Assembly (NCBI GenBank): GCA_947460065.1 | Contig: CANHGF010000142.1 | Span: 1-6,576 of the forward strand | DNA length: 6,576 bases | Source of the DNA: Comamonadaceae bacterium | Lineage (GTDB): Bacteria > Pseudomonadota > Gammaproteobacteria > Burkholderiales > Burkholderiaceae_C | Direction of reading: 5' to 3' | In this document: piece after piece, positions 1 through 5,226 of the stretch | Numbering within the stretch: position 1 is the stretch's first letter | Layout: every line of letters starts with the position of its first letter | Notes under the pieces: generated by a model | Told to the model about the DNA's origin: nothing | Database searches by the model: none | What the model saw: only the letters and a program-made list of their open reading frames with translations | Program-made: the position numbers and the translations under genes

Positions 1-15
1 GATCAGGCGCCGCAT

Positions 16-38
16 CGCCGCGAGGGCGCGGCTCCCAC
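16..38 (-). repeat. REP-like palindromic element, copy 1
   Basis: Read on the minus strand, a GTGGGA head is followed by an imperfect palindrome with perfect 6-base arms, GCCGCG and CGCGGC, around a CCCT loop, then GATG. A GTGG-type tetranucleotide next to a short GC-rich hairpin is the usual design of bacterial repetitive extragenic palindromes (REPs). A partly degenerate second copy lies 43 bases further on in the same orientation; the shared core GCATCGCCGCGAG occurs at 12-24 and 55-67. The REP assignment rests on structure only. Copy number elsewhere in the genome cannot be seen here. Confidence 0.5.
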
Positions 39-54
39 CCCCACATCATGAGCT

Positions 55-80
55 GCATCGCCGCGAGAGGGCGGCGCCCA
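55..80 (-). repeat. REP-like palindromic element, copy 2 (degenerate)
   Basis: This is a direct repeat of the element at 16-38. It shares the 13-base core GCATCGCCGCGAG (55-67), followed by a diverged right half. Its hairpin has 5-base arms, GCCGC at 60-64 and GCGGC at 71-75, and the head reads TGGGC rather than GTGGGA on the minus strand. Tandem same-orientation pairs are a common arrangement for REP sequences. It lies just upstream of the plus-strand Bug gene leader, so it could also affect transcript structure there, but nothing in the sequence shows this. Confidence 0.4.
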
Positions 81-137
81 AAGCGCTCATAATCGCCTGC
101 AGCAAGCAATCGCTGCCCCTTGATCCTGGAGCTTCCT

Positions 138-1100
138 ATGCAAAGACGTCACATCCTGGGCTGGATGGCCCTGAGCGGCACAGTGCCCGTACTGGCTCAG
201 AGCTTTCCGAACAAGCCGATCAAGATCATCGTACCGGCCCCGCCAGGCGGTACCGCCGACATCTTTGCCCGTGCTCTGGCCCAGCGCATGCAGGCCGCTA
301 TGAACAACCCGGTGATCGTGGAGTACAAGGCAGGCGCGGCCACCAACATCGGCACCGACTACGTCGCCAAGGCGGCGCCTGACGGCTACACCGTGCTGAT
401 CAACGGCATCACGCTGGCCACCAACCCGGCGCTATTTGCCAAGCTGCCCTTCAACCCAGCCACGGATCTGACGCCCATCATCGAGGTGGCGTCCATGGTC
501 AACGTGATCACCGTGCACCCGAGCTTGCCGGTCAACACCCTGGCCGAGCTGATCGACCTGGCACGGCGCAGCCCAGGCAAGATCAACCACGGCTCGCCCG
601 GCATCGGCAGCTCCGGCCATTTGGCCGGCGAGCTGCTGGCCTACCGCAGCGGCGTGCAACTGACCCACATCGCCTACCAGGGCCTGGCACCCGCCACCAA
701 TGACCACGTGGGCGGTACCCTGCCCCTGGGTTTTGTGAACCTGCCTGTGGCGCTGCAGTTTGTGCGCGCCGGCAAGCTCAAGGCGCTGGCAGTAACCTCG
801 CTCAAGCGAACCCCGCAGCTGCCCGACGTGCCGACCGTCAACGAAGCCCTGGGACTGAAGGACTTTGAGCTCAACGGCTGGTTCGGCCTGATGGCGCCGG
901 CTCGCACGCCCGCTGATGTGGTCTCTAGGCTGCAAGCGGAGGCCGACAAGGCCTTGCGCGACCCGGCCTTCATGGAGATCGTCAAGACCGCTGGCGGCGA
1001 GGCGGTCGGTGGCAGCTCGGCCGATTTTGATGCGCGTATCCGCCGCGACCGCGAACGCCTGGGCGAAGTGATCCGTCTGGCCCGCATCAAGGCGGAATAA
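138..1100 (+). CDS. Bug/TctC-family tripartite tricarboxylate transporter periplasmic substrate-binding protein
   Basis: Periplasmic receptor of 320 residues, the normal size for the Bug (TctC-like) family. These proteins capture small carboxylates or related organic solutes for tripartite tricarboxylate transporters. The ATG at 138 is chosen over the in-frame TTG at 120 because GGAG (128-131) sits 6 bases before it and the protein then starts directly with a signal peptide: MQRR, a hydrophobic stretch to about residue 19, and likely cleavage near VLA-Q. Family hallmarks follow: PIKIIVPAPPGG with D41 (residues 27-41), the GSSGHLAGELL segment, HIAYQG, and the LPDVPTVNEALG and LMAPARTPADV blocks. 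No TctA or TctB membrane genes are in the window, so it is an orphan receptor here, which is common for Bug proteins. The ligand cannot be predicted. It is convergent with the cyn operon and probably a separate transcription unit. Confidence 0.93.
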   Translation: MQRRHILGWMALSGTVPVLAQSFPNKPIKIIVPAPPGGTADIFARALAQRMQAAMNNPVIVEYKAGAATNIGTDYVAKAAPDGYTVLINGITLATNPALFAKLPFNPATDLTPIIEVASMVNVITVHPSLPVNTLAELIDLARRSPGKINHGSPGIGSSGHLAGELLAYRSGVQLTHIAYQGLAPATNDHVGGTLPLGFVNLPVALQFVRAGKLKALAVTSLKRTPQLPDVPTVNEALGLKDFELNGWFGLMAPARTPADVVSRLQAEADKALRDPAFMEIVKTAGGEAVGGSSADFDARIRRDRERLGEVIRLARIKAE

Positions 1101-1111
1101 GCCATTGAGCC

Positions 1112-1139
1112 AGCCCGGTGGCTTTGCGGCCTCCGGGCT
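1112..1139. terminator. Hairpin between convergent genes, probable bidirectional terminator
   Basis: AGCCCGG (1112-1118) pairs with CCGGGCT (1133-1139). After one T-T mismatch the stem continues with GGC (1120-1122) pairing GCC (1129-1131) around a TTTGCG loop. It is flanked by an outer perfect 8-base inverted repeat, ATTGAGCC (1104-1111) and GGCTCAAT (1156-1163), which reaches into the cynS stop codon. It lies 12 bases after the Bug stop codon and between two convergent genes, where a shared terminator is expected. Neither side has a clear U-tract, so intrinsic termination is plausible but not proven. Confidence 0.55.
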
Positions 1140-1158
1140 CAGGCCGACTCACAAAGGC

Positions 1159-1602
1159 TCAATAGGTCTTGTAGGGCAGGAACTTGCCCGAGAGCACCAC
1201 ATTGACGCGGTCGCCTTTGGGGTCACTCTGGCGCTGGATGTCCATGCTGAAGTCGATGGCGCTCATGATGCCGTCACCGAACTCCTCATGGATCAGCTCC
1301 TTGATGGTGGTGCCGTAGACGCTGACGATCTCATACCAGCGGTAGATCAGCGGATCGGTGGGCACGGCGCTGGGCAGCGAGCCTTTGTAGGGCACCACCT
1401 GCAGCCATTTTTGCTCGTCGGCGGTCAGCCCAAAGATTTTGCCCAACGCTTTGGCCTGCGCGGCGGTGGCGGTCATCTGGCCCAGGCACAAAGCGGTTGT
1501 CCACTCCTTGCTTTCGCCCACTTTCTTGGCCACGTCTTCCCACTTGATGCCCTTGGAGACTTTGACGGTGATGATTTTTTCGGTGACGTCGTTGCGGTTC
1601 AT
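1159..1602 (-). CDS. cynS: Cyanate hydratase (cyanase)
   Basis: Cytoplasmic enzyme of 147 residues that converts cyanate and bicarbonate to carbamate and CO2; carbamate then breaks down to ammonia and CO2. It detoxifies cyanate and releases nitrogen. The N-terminal helical, helix-turn-helix-like domain (about 1-75) contains KVSKGIKWEDVAKKVG. The C-terminal catalytic domain contains DPLIYRWYEIVSVYGTTIKELIHEEFGDGIMSAIDF. The catalytic triad known from E. coli CynS (Arg96, Glu99, Ser122) is present as R88, E91 and S114, a constant offset of 8, because this protein is slightly shorter at the N-terminus. The family forms homodecamers with active sites at subunit interfaces. The start is supported by GGAG 6 bases upstream. 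It is the last gene of the minus-strand operon, 36 bases after the ATPase gene, and that gap is T-rich on the coding strand. The protein looks intact. Confidence 0.97.
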   Translation of the reverse strand: MNRNDVTEKIITVKVSKGIKWEDVAKKVGESKEWTTALCLGQMTATAAQAKALGKIFGLTADEQKWLQVVPYKGSLPSAVPTDPLIYRWYEIVSVYGTTIKELIHEEFGDGIMSAIDFSMDIQRQSDPKGDRVNVVLSGKFLPYKTY

Positions 1603-1638
1603 GCTGGCTCCGTAAAAAAGAAAAAAGAATCAAAAAAC

Positions 1639-2442
1639 TCAGTGGCCATCCTGCGGCTTGGCGCGGGAAACCAGGAAATCAACGATGTGATTGCGCAGCT
1701 CGTAGTAGCCGTCAAGGTGATGCAGCCCTGCGCGCTTACGCTGGGCAGGCAGGGTGTTGAGCACTACTTCGGCAATGCCGCCGGGCACATAGCCTTGCGC
1801 CGTCTGCGCGCCGTTGCTCATGAGCAAGATGCGATCGGCCAGGAAGATGGCCTCGTCCACATCATGGGTGATCATGAAGACGGTCTGACCAGTGCTGCGC
1901 ACAATGTCGATCAACTCGTCCTGAATGCTGCCGCGGGTCAGCGCATCAAGCGCACCGAAGGGCTCGTCGAGCAGCAGCATCTTGGGCTGCACCGAAAACG
2001 CCCGGGCAATGCCTACCCGCTGCTTCATGCCACCCGAGAGTTGCGAGGGCTTTTTGTCGATGGCCGTACCCAGGCCCACCAGCTTGACGTACTTGCACAC
2101 ATGCTCATCAACCTGCGCACGCGACCACTGCGGCCATTTGGAGCGCACCGCAAATGCGATGTTTTGGCGGACGGTGAGCCAAGGCATCAGCGCATGGCCC
2201 TGAAACACCACGCCGCGCTCCAGGCTGGGCCCAAGCACCTCGCGCCCGTCCATGAACACATGGCCGCCGCTGGCCTGATCCAGCCCGGCCAGCACATTGA
2301 GCACCGTGGTCTTACCGCAGCCGGAGTGGCCGATGATGCAGACGAACTCACCGCGCTCGATGCCAAAGGACACCCCGTCGAACACCGGCTTGCCAGCGAC
2401 ATAGGTCTTGCTCAGTTGCTCGACCTTGAGAAACGTCTCCAT
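1639..2442 (-). CDS. cynD: NrtD/CynD-type ABC transporter ATP-binding protein (cyanate/nitrate import)
   Basis: ATPase subunit of 267 residues that powers the import complex from the cytoplasmic face. All nucleotide-binding motifs are visible: Walker A GHSGCGKTT (38-46), Q-loop Q81, signature LSGGM (135-139), Walker B MLLLDE (155-160), D-loop ALD (164-166) and H-loop H193. The segment around HALMPWLTVRQNI and the C-terminal YYELRNHIVDFL fit the NrtD/SsuB/TauB group and particularly nitrate/cyanate ATPases. I chose METFLKV at 2442 because AAGGA lies 7 bases upstream. An in-frame ATG at 2538 would add 32 residues of poor conservation character and overlap the permease gene by 11 bases. The gene sits between the permease and cynS, so cyanate import is the best role; nitrate, nitrite or another small anion remains possible. 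The symbol rests on gene order. Confidence 0.9.
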   Translation of the reverse strand: METFLKVEQLSKTYVAGKPVFDGVSFGIERGEFVCIIGHSGCGKTTVLNVLAGLDQASGGHVFMDGREVLGPSLERGVVFQGHALMPWLTVRQNIAFAVRSKWPQWSRAQVDEHVCKYVKLVGLGTAIDKKPSQLSGGMKQRVGIARAFSVQPKMLLLDEPFGALDALTRGSIQDELIDIVRSTGQTVFMITHDVDEAIFLADRILLMSNGAQTAQGYVPGGIAEVVLNTLPAQRKRAGLHHLDGYYELRNHIVDFLVSRAKPQDGH

Positions 2443-2527
2443 GCGTGCGTCCTTTTTTGAAACTGCGGTCGAGTTGACCGGCAAACTCTGAGGTGCCGAC
2501 TCGGCCGCGTCCTGACGCTGGCTAATC

Positions 2528-3412
2528 TCACTCCACATAGGTCACCCACTTCTGCAGGCTTGCAAACGACAGGTCCAGCAGCATGCCAACCACGCCGATG
2601 ACGAGGATGGCAAACATCACGTTCGTCAGAGACAGGTTGTTCCACTCGTTCCAGACAAAGTAGCCGATGCCGGTGCCGCCGACCAGCATTTCGGCAGCTA
2701 CGATCACCAGCCAGGCAATACCCATGCTGATGCGCATGCCGGTCAGGATGGTGGGGGCAGCGGCCGGCAAGATCACCTCAAAGGCCTTGCGCGGCGCACT
2801 CAGCTCCAGCGTGGCCGCTACATTGAGCCAGTCACGGCGCACCGAAGCGACGCCAAAGGCGGTGTTGATCAGCATCGGCCAGACCGAGCAGATGAAGATC
2901 ACGAAGATGCCTGAGATCGACGAGTCCTTGATGGTGTAGAGCGCCAGCGGCATCCAGGCCAGCGGACTGATGGGCTTGAGCACCTGTATGAAAGGATCGA
3001 AGGCCCGATACAGCAGCGGCGACATGCCGATCACAAAGCCCAGCGGTATGGCCGCCAGGCAAGCCAAGGCAAAGCCTAGCCCGACCCGCGCCAGCGAATG
3101 CGCCAGCTGAATCATGATGCCCTTGTCATTGGGCCCGTTGTCGTAGATCGGATCGGACAGGTGCTTGTAGATGGTCTGAGCCATCTGCATCGGCGTGGGA
3201 AAGCCGGCGCCCTTGCCCGCTTCGGCCGAAGCGCTCGAAGCCGCCGGATCCTTGCCCAGCAGCTTTTGGTACTCAATCTGCTCAGGCGTGAGCGTGACCG
3301 TCGCCGTGGGCGCCGCCAGCCGCGGCTGGGTGGCAATCTGCCAGACCGCCAGCAGCACCGTCAGGATCAGCAAAGACAGCAGCGAAGACTTCAATCGCAG
3401 GGACGAATTCAT
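2528..3412 (-). CDS. cynB: NrtB/CynB-type ABC transporter permease
   Basis: Inner-membrane permease of 294 residues, the translocation channel of the importer. TM1 is at about residues 10-28. A polar, Ala/Ser/Gly-rich periplasmic stretch follows (about 29-100). The BPD-type transmembrane core then starts with LAHSLARVGLGFALACLAAIPLGFVIG (about 103-129), with further hydrophobic segments near 150-185, 222-245 and 262-285. The cytoplasmic EAA-like coupling loop that contacts the ATPase is recognisable at about 196-220 (LNVAATLELSAP, with the G position replaced by S, then ILPAAAPTILTG). The start ATG is supported by GAGGA overlapping the TGA of the preceding binding-protein gene, only 9 bases away, which implies tight translational coupling. 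The family also includes SsuC and TauC permeases; neighbouring cynS favours cyanate. Confidence 0.9.
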   Translation of the reverse strand: MNSSLRLKSSLLSLLILTVLLAVWQIATQPRLAAPTATVTLTPEQIEYQKLLGKDPAASSASAEAGKGAGFPTPMQMAQTIYKHLSDPIYDNGPNDKGIMIQLAHSLARVGLGFALACLAAIPLGFVIGMSPLLYRAFDPFIQVLKPISPLAWMPLALYTIKDSSISGIFVIFICSVWPMLINTAFGVASVRRDWLNVAATLELSAPRKAFEVILPAAAPTILTGMRISMGIAWLVIVAAEMLVGGTGIGYFVWNEWNNLSLTNVMFAILVIGVVGMLLDLSFASLQKWVTYVE

Positions 3413-3421
3413 GGCGAGTCC

Positions 3422-4825
3422 TCAAGCTGCCCGACCGATGGCAAAGCCCTTGGCATAGGCGTCGGCCTTGGCCGGATCGAACTCCTTGCCCATGATCTTG
3501 AACTTGGGATAAGCACCTTCGGGTACCTTTTGGTCCAGGGACTTCATGTGCTTCTTGGCGTCGGTGAGCAGGAAGACCTGCTCGGCGATCTGGCGGTAGT
3601 TCACCTCGCCCTTGACGTAGCCCCAGCGCTTCATTTGGGTGAGCATCCACACCGCCATCGACTGCCAGGGGATGGGGTCAAAGTCAGCGCGATCGGGCAC
3701 GGTTTGAATACCGCCCAGGCCATCGGCAAACCGACCGGTCAGCACCTGCGTAAGCACAATTTCAGGCTGGTTCAAATAGGCGGCCGGTGCGATCACCTTG
3801 GCGATCAGCTCACGGTTCTTGGCATCCCTGGCCATGGCTGCGGCGGTCAGCACCGACCGGTAGAGCGCGGCAAAAGTATTCGGGTTCTGCTTGATGAATT
3901 CGGCCGAGGTACCAAAGGCGCAGCAAGGATGGCCGTTCCACAGGTCCTTGGTCAGCAGATGCAAAAAGCCAATTTCCTCATAAACAGCGCGCTGGTTGAA
4001 GGGGTCCGGGCCCAGGTAGCCGTCGATATTGCCCGCGCGCAAATTGGCCACCATCTCAGGCGGCGGCACCACACGGATTTGGATGTCGCGGTCTGGGTCC
4101 AGCCCGGCCTCGGCCACGTAGTAACGCAGCAAGAAGTTGTGCATCGAATACTCGAAGGGCACCGCAAACTTGAAGCCCTTCCACAACTTGGGATCGCGCT
4201 TATCCTTGTGCTTATTGGCCAAGGTGATGGCCTGGCCGTTGGTGTTTTGAATGGTGGCCACATTCATCGGCGTGGCGGTCGAGCCCAGACCCAGGGAGAT
4301 GGCCACCGGCATGGGCGACAGGAAGTGCGTGGCGTCGTACTCTTTGTTGAGCATTTTGTCGCGGATGATGGCCCAGCCTGCTGTCTTGACCACCTCCACG
4401 TCCAGACCCTCGCGCTTGTAAAAGCCCAAGGGGTGGGCCATGATCAAAGGCGTGGCACAAGTGATCGGAATGAAGCCCACTTTCAGGCTCTTCTTCTCGA
4501 GCTGGCCTCTTTCTTGGGCCATGGCCTGCAAGCTGGCCACCGGTAGCACGCTGGAGATGGCGGCCATGGCGGTATTACGACCAACGGCGCGCAAAAAGCG
4601 CCGCCGGACTTCGTCCTGCGGGAAGAGCGACTTGACCAGCGAGGCCTCGATGAACTCGCGGCTGTAGGTCTCAAATTCACTGGTCTGACTGCGCCGCTGC
4701 AGCTCCTGGGTGGCGGCGCTGGCGCTGAGTTCCTGCTGATGCGCCTGCTCGCTGTCGTGACGGCCGCAGCTGCAGCGCATCATCAAAGGTTTATCGGCAT
4801 TGAAGGGATCAAAAAATTGGCTCAT
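3422..4825 (-). CDS. cynA: NrtA/CmpA/CynA-family ABC transporter substrate-binding protein with N-terminal extension and Tat signal
   Basis: Anion receptor of 467 residues and first gene of the operon. Residues 1-72 form a polar extension containing CSCGRH (18-23). A Tat-like signal follows: RRRFLRAVG (74-82), a hydrophobic core and a likely cleavage site near LQAMAQ (99-104). The mature domain starts with LKVGFIPITCATPLIMA and has NrtA-family blocks: KTAGWAIIRD, FLSPMPVAISLG, NTNGQAITLA, EYSMHNFLLRYYVA, PPPEMVANLRAGNIDGYLGPDPFN and TKDLWNGHP. W151, Q198, H229 and K293 appear to align with residues that contact nitrate in Synechocystis NrtA (W102, Q155, H196, K269 from memory). ATG 4825 is chosen because AAGG lies 7 bases upstream; the GTG at 4831 has no better site. 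Linkage to cynS makes cyanate the likeliest ligand, with nitrate or nitrite also possible; bicarbonate is less likely given K293. Confidence 0.88.
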   Translation of the reverse strand: MSQFFDPFNADKPLMMRCSCGRHDSEQAHQQELSASAATQELQRRSQTSEFETYSREFIEASLVKSLFPQDEVRRRFLRAVGRNTAMAAISSVLPVASLQAMAQERGQLEKKSLKVGFIPITCATPLIMAHPLGFYKREGLDVEVVKTAGWAIIRDKMLNKEYDATHFLSPMPVAISLGLGSTATPMNVATIQNTNGQAITLANKHKDKRDPKLWKGFKFAVPFEYSMHNFLLRYYVAEAGLDPDRDIQIRVVPPPEMVANLRAGNIDGYLGPDPFNQRAVYEEIGFLHLLTKDLWNGHPCCAFGTSAEFIKQNPNTFAALYRSVLTAAAMARDAKNRELIAKVIAPAAYLNQPEIVLTQVLTGRFADGLGGIQTVPDRADFDPIPWQSMAVWMLTQMKRWGYVKGEVNYRQIAEQVFLLTDAKKHMKSLDQKVPEGAYPKFKIMGKEFDPAKADAYAKGFAIGRAA

Positions 4826-4860
4826 GGTCACACCTTGCTGAACGGGGATGACTAGGTATT

Positions 4861-4877
4861 AGCAAGCCTCGGGCCTG
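4861..4877 (-). promoter_or_regulatory. Candidate sigma-54 (-24/-12) promoter of the cyn operon
   Basis: On the minus strand the sequence reads AGGCCCG-AGGC-TTGCT (4876 down to 4861), against the consensus TGGCACG-N4-TTGCW. The invariant GG (4875-4874) and GC (4863-4862) are separated by exactly 10 bases, and the -12 element matches fully. Initiation would fall near 4850, leaving a leader of about 25 bases that contains the AAGG ribosome site and the ATG at 4825. Sigma-54 control is common for nitrogen-scavenging operons and would need an enhancer-binding activator such as NtrC. The match is by eye; no scoring matrix was run. Confidence 0.55.
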
Positions 4878-4906
4878 ATTCCAGTCTTCTGCGCCTGTCC
4901 AGGTCT

Positions 4907-4925
4907 TGAGCGCAGGCTGCGCTCA
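4907..4925. promoter_or_regulatory. Perfect 9-bp inverted repeat, possible operator
   Basis: TGAGCGCAG and CTGCGCTCA form perfect 9-base arms around a single G at 4916. The centre lies about 66 bases upstream of the inferred sigma-54 transcription start, between that promoter and the NtrC-like dyads. A one-base spacer makes an RNA hairpin unlikely and favours a dimeric DNA-binding protein. It does not resemble the NtrC consensus, so a second regulator is possible. No regulator gene lies in the window. Confidence 0.4.
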
Positions 4926-4942
4926 GGTGCTGCGGGGGTGAT

Positions 4943-4957
4943 GACCCAATTTGGTGT
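4943..4957. promoter_or_regulatory. Weak NtrC-like dyad, promoter-proximal
   Basis: GACCCA-ATT-TGGTGT matches the NtrC consensus GCACCA-N3-TGGTGC at 9 of 12 half-site positions. Its centre is about 100 bases upstream of the inferred sigma-54 start, a typical enhancer distance. The left half is poor, so it would be a secondary site at best. Confidence 0.3.
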
Positions 4958-5050
4958 CGATGCCACAGAACGAAACTTGGCACAGCCTCACCAGATCAGG
5001 GCGCAGAGGCACCCAATTCGCCCACACCCCTATCCCTCATGAGGAATCGC

Positions 5051-5065
5051 GCACCAACTTGGTTC
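5051..5065. promoter_or_regulatory. Candidate NtrC binding site
   Basis: GCACCA-ACT-TGGTTC matches the enteric NtrC consensus GCACCA-N3-TGGTGC at 11 of 12 half-site positions, with the correct 3-base spacer; it closely resembles the high-affinity E. coli glnA enhancer site as I recall it. The centre lies about 208 bases upstream of the inferred sigma-54 start, which is acceptable for an enhancer acting by DNA looping. The pairing with a sigma-54 promoter and a cyanate-nitrogen operon is what makes it credible. Confidence 0.45.
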
Positions 5066-5088
5066 CAGCGCGGCCAGTTGGCGGATTT

Positions 5089-5103
5089 GGTGCAGGATGC
5101 ACC
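5089..5103. promoter_or_regulatory. Inverted repeat of outward-facing NtrC-type half sites
   Basis: GGTGCA-GGA-TGCACC is a perfect 6-base-arm inverted repeat, and the left arm extends to TTTGGTGCA. The half sites equal NtrC half sites but face the opposite way round from the usual GCACC...GGTGC arrangement. It begins 23 bases beyond the better dyad at 5051-5065, so it may supply an extra half site for cooperative binding, or it may serve an unrelated factor. Confidence 0.3.
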
Positions 5104-5201
5104 GAGCACGGGCTTGCAGCGCAGACGCCCCCGGCATCGACAACTACTCAGGCGCGGCTATGGGCCCGATCAATGCATGCGCGCCAAGAAAGAGCTTCAT
5201 G

Positions 5202-5221
5202 CGCTGAGCAATTGCTCGGCG
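5202..5221 (-). terminator. Hairpin after the methyltransferase-like gene, weak terminator candidate
   Basis: A perfect palindrome, GAGCAATTGCTC (5206-5217), extends to an 8-base stem with one mismatch around an AATT loop. It starts 5 bases after the TGA of the minus-strand gene ending at 5227. No U-run follows at once on the minus strand, only a later CTCTTTCTT, so termination strength is doubtful. It may instead be a protein-binding palindrome. Confidence 0.25.
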
Positions 5222-5226
5222 GTGAC

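Larger units (their letters stand above)
4826..5226. other. Non-coding regulatory region upstream of the cyn operon
   Basis: About 400 bases between two minus-strand genes with no credible coding frame; the short plus-strand frames here have no ribosome site or family signature and run antisense into the next gene. Near the operon it holds a sigma-54 promoter candidate (4861-4877), a perfect palindrome (4907-4925) and an NtrC-like dyad (4943-4957). Further out are a 10-base palindrome CCTCATGAGG (5035-5044), a stronger NtrC-like dyad (5051-5065), outward-facing NtrC-type half sites (5089-5103) and a hairpin just after the upstream gene's stop (5202-5221). The length and density of dyads suit an enhancer-dependent promoter. 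Confidence 0.7.

Noticed and set aside
88..93. CATAAT as a -10 box for the Bug gene
   Set aside because: It matches 5 of 6 bases of the -10 consensus, but there is no recognisable -35 element 16-18 bases upstream, so a promoter cannot be supported.
1612..1638. A/T-rich run between the ATPase gene and cynS as a terminator
   Set aside because: The T-rich stretch on the minus strand has no preceding stem-loop and lies inside an evident operon just before the cynS ribosome site.
1105..2460. A 451-codon plus-strand open frame across cynS and the ATPase gene
   Set aside because: It is antisense to two intact genes with complete catalytic motifs. Its product is rich in His, Gln and Gly without domains, as expected for a reverse-strand shadow.
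3098..4546. A 482-codon plus-strand open frame across the binding-protein and permease genes
   Set aside because: It is antisense to two clearly recognised genes, has a low-complexity His/Gln/Arg-rich product with no family signature, and has no recognisable ribosome site. Long antisense frames are expected in GC-rich coding DNA.
4979..4996. Plus-strand TGGCAC resembling a -24 element
   Set aside because: No TTGC -12 element follows at the required spacing, and it points away from the cyn operon toward no plus-strand gene.
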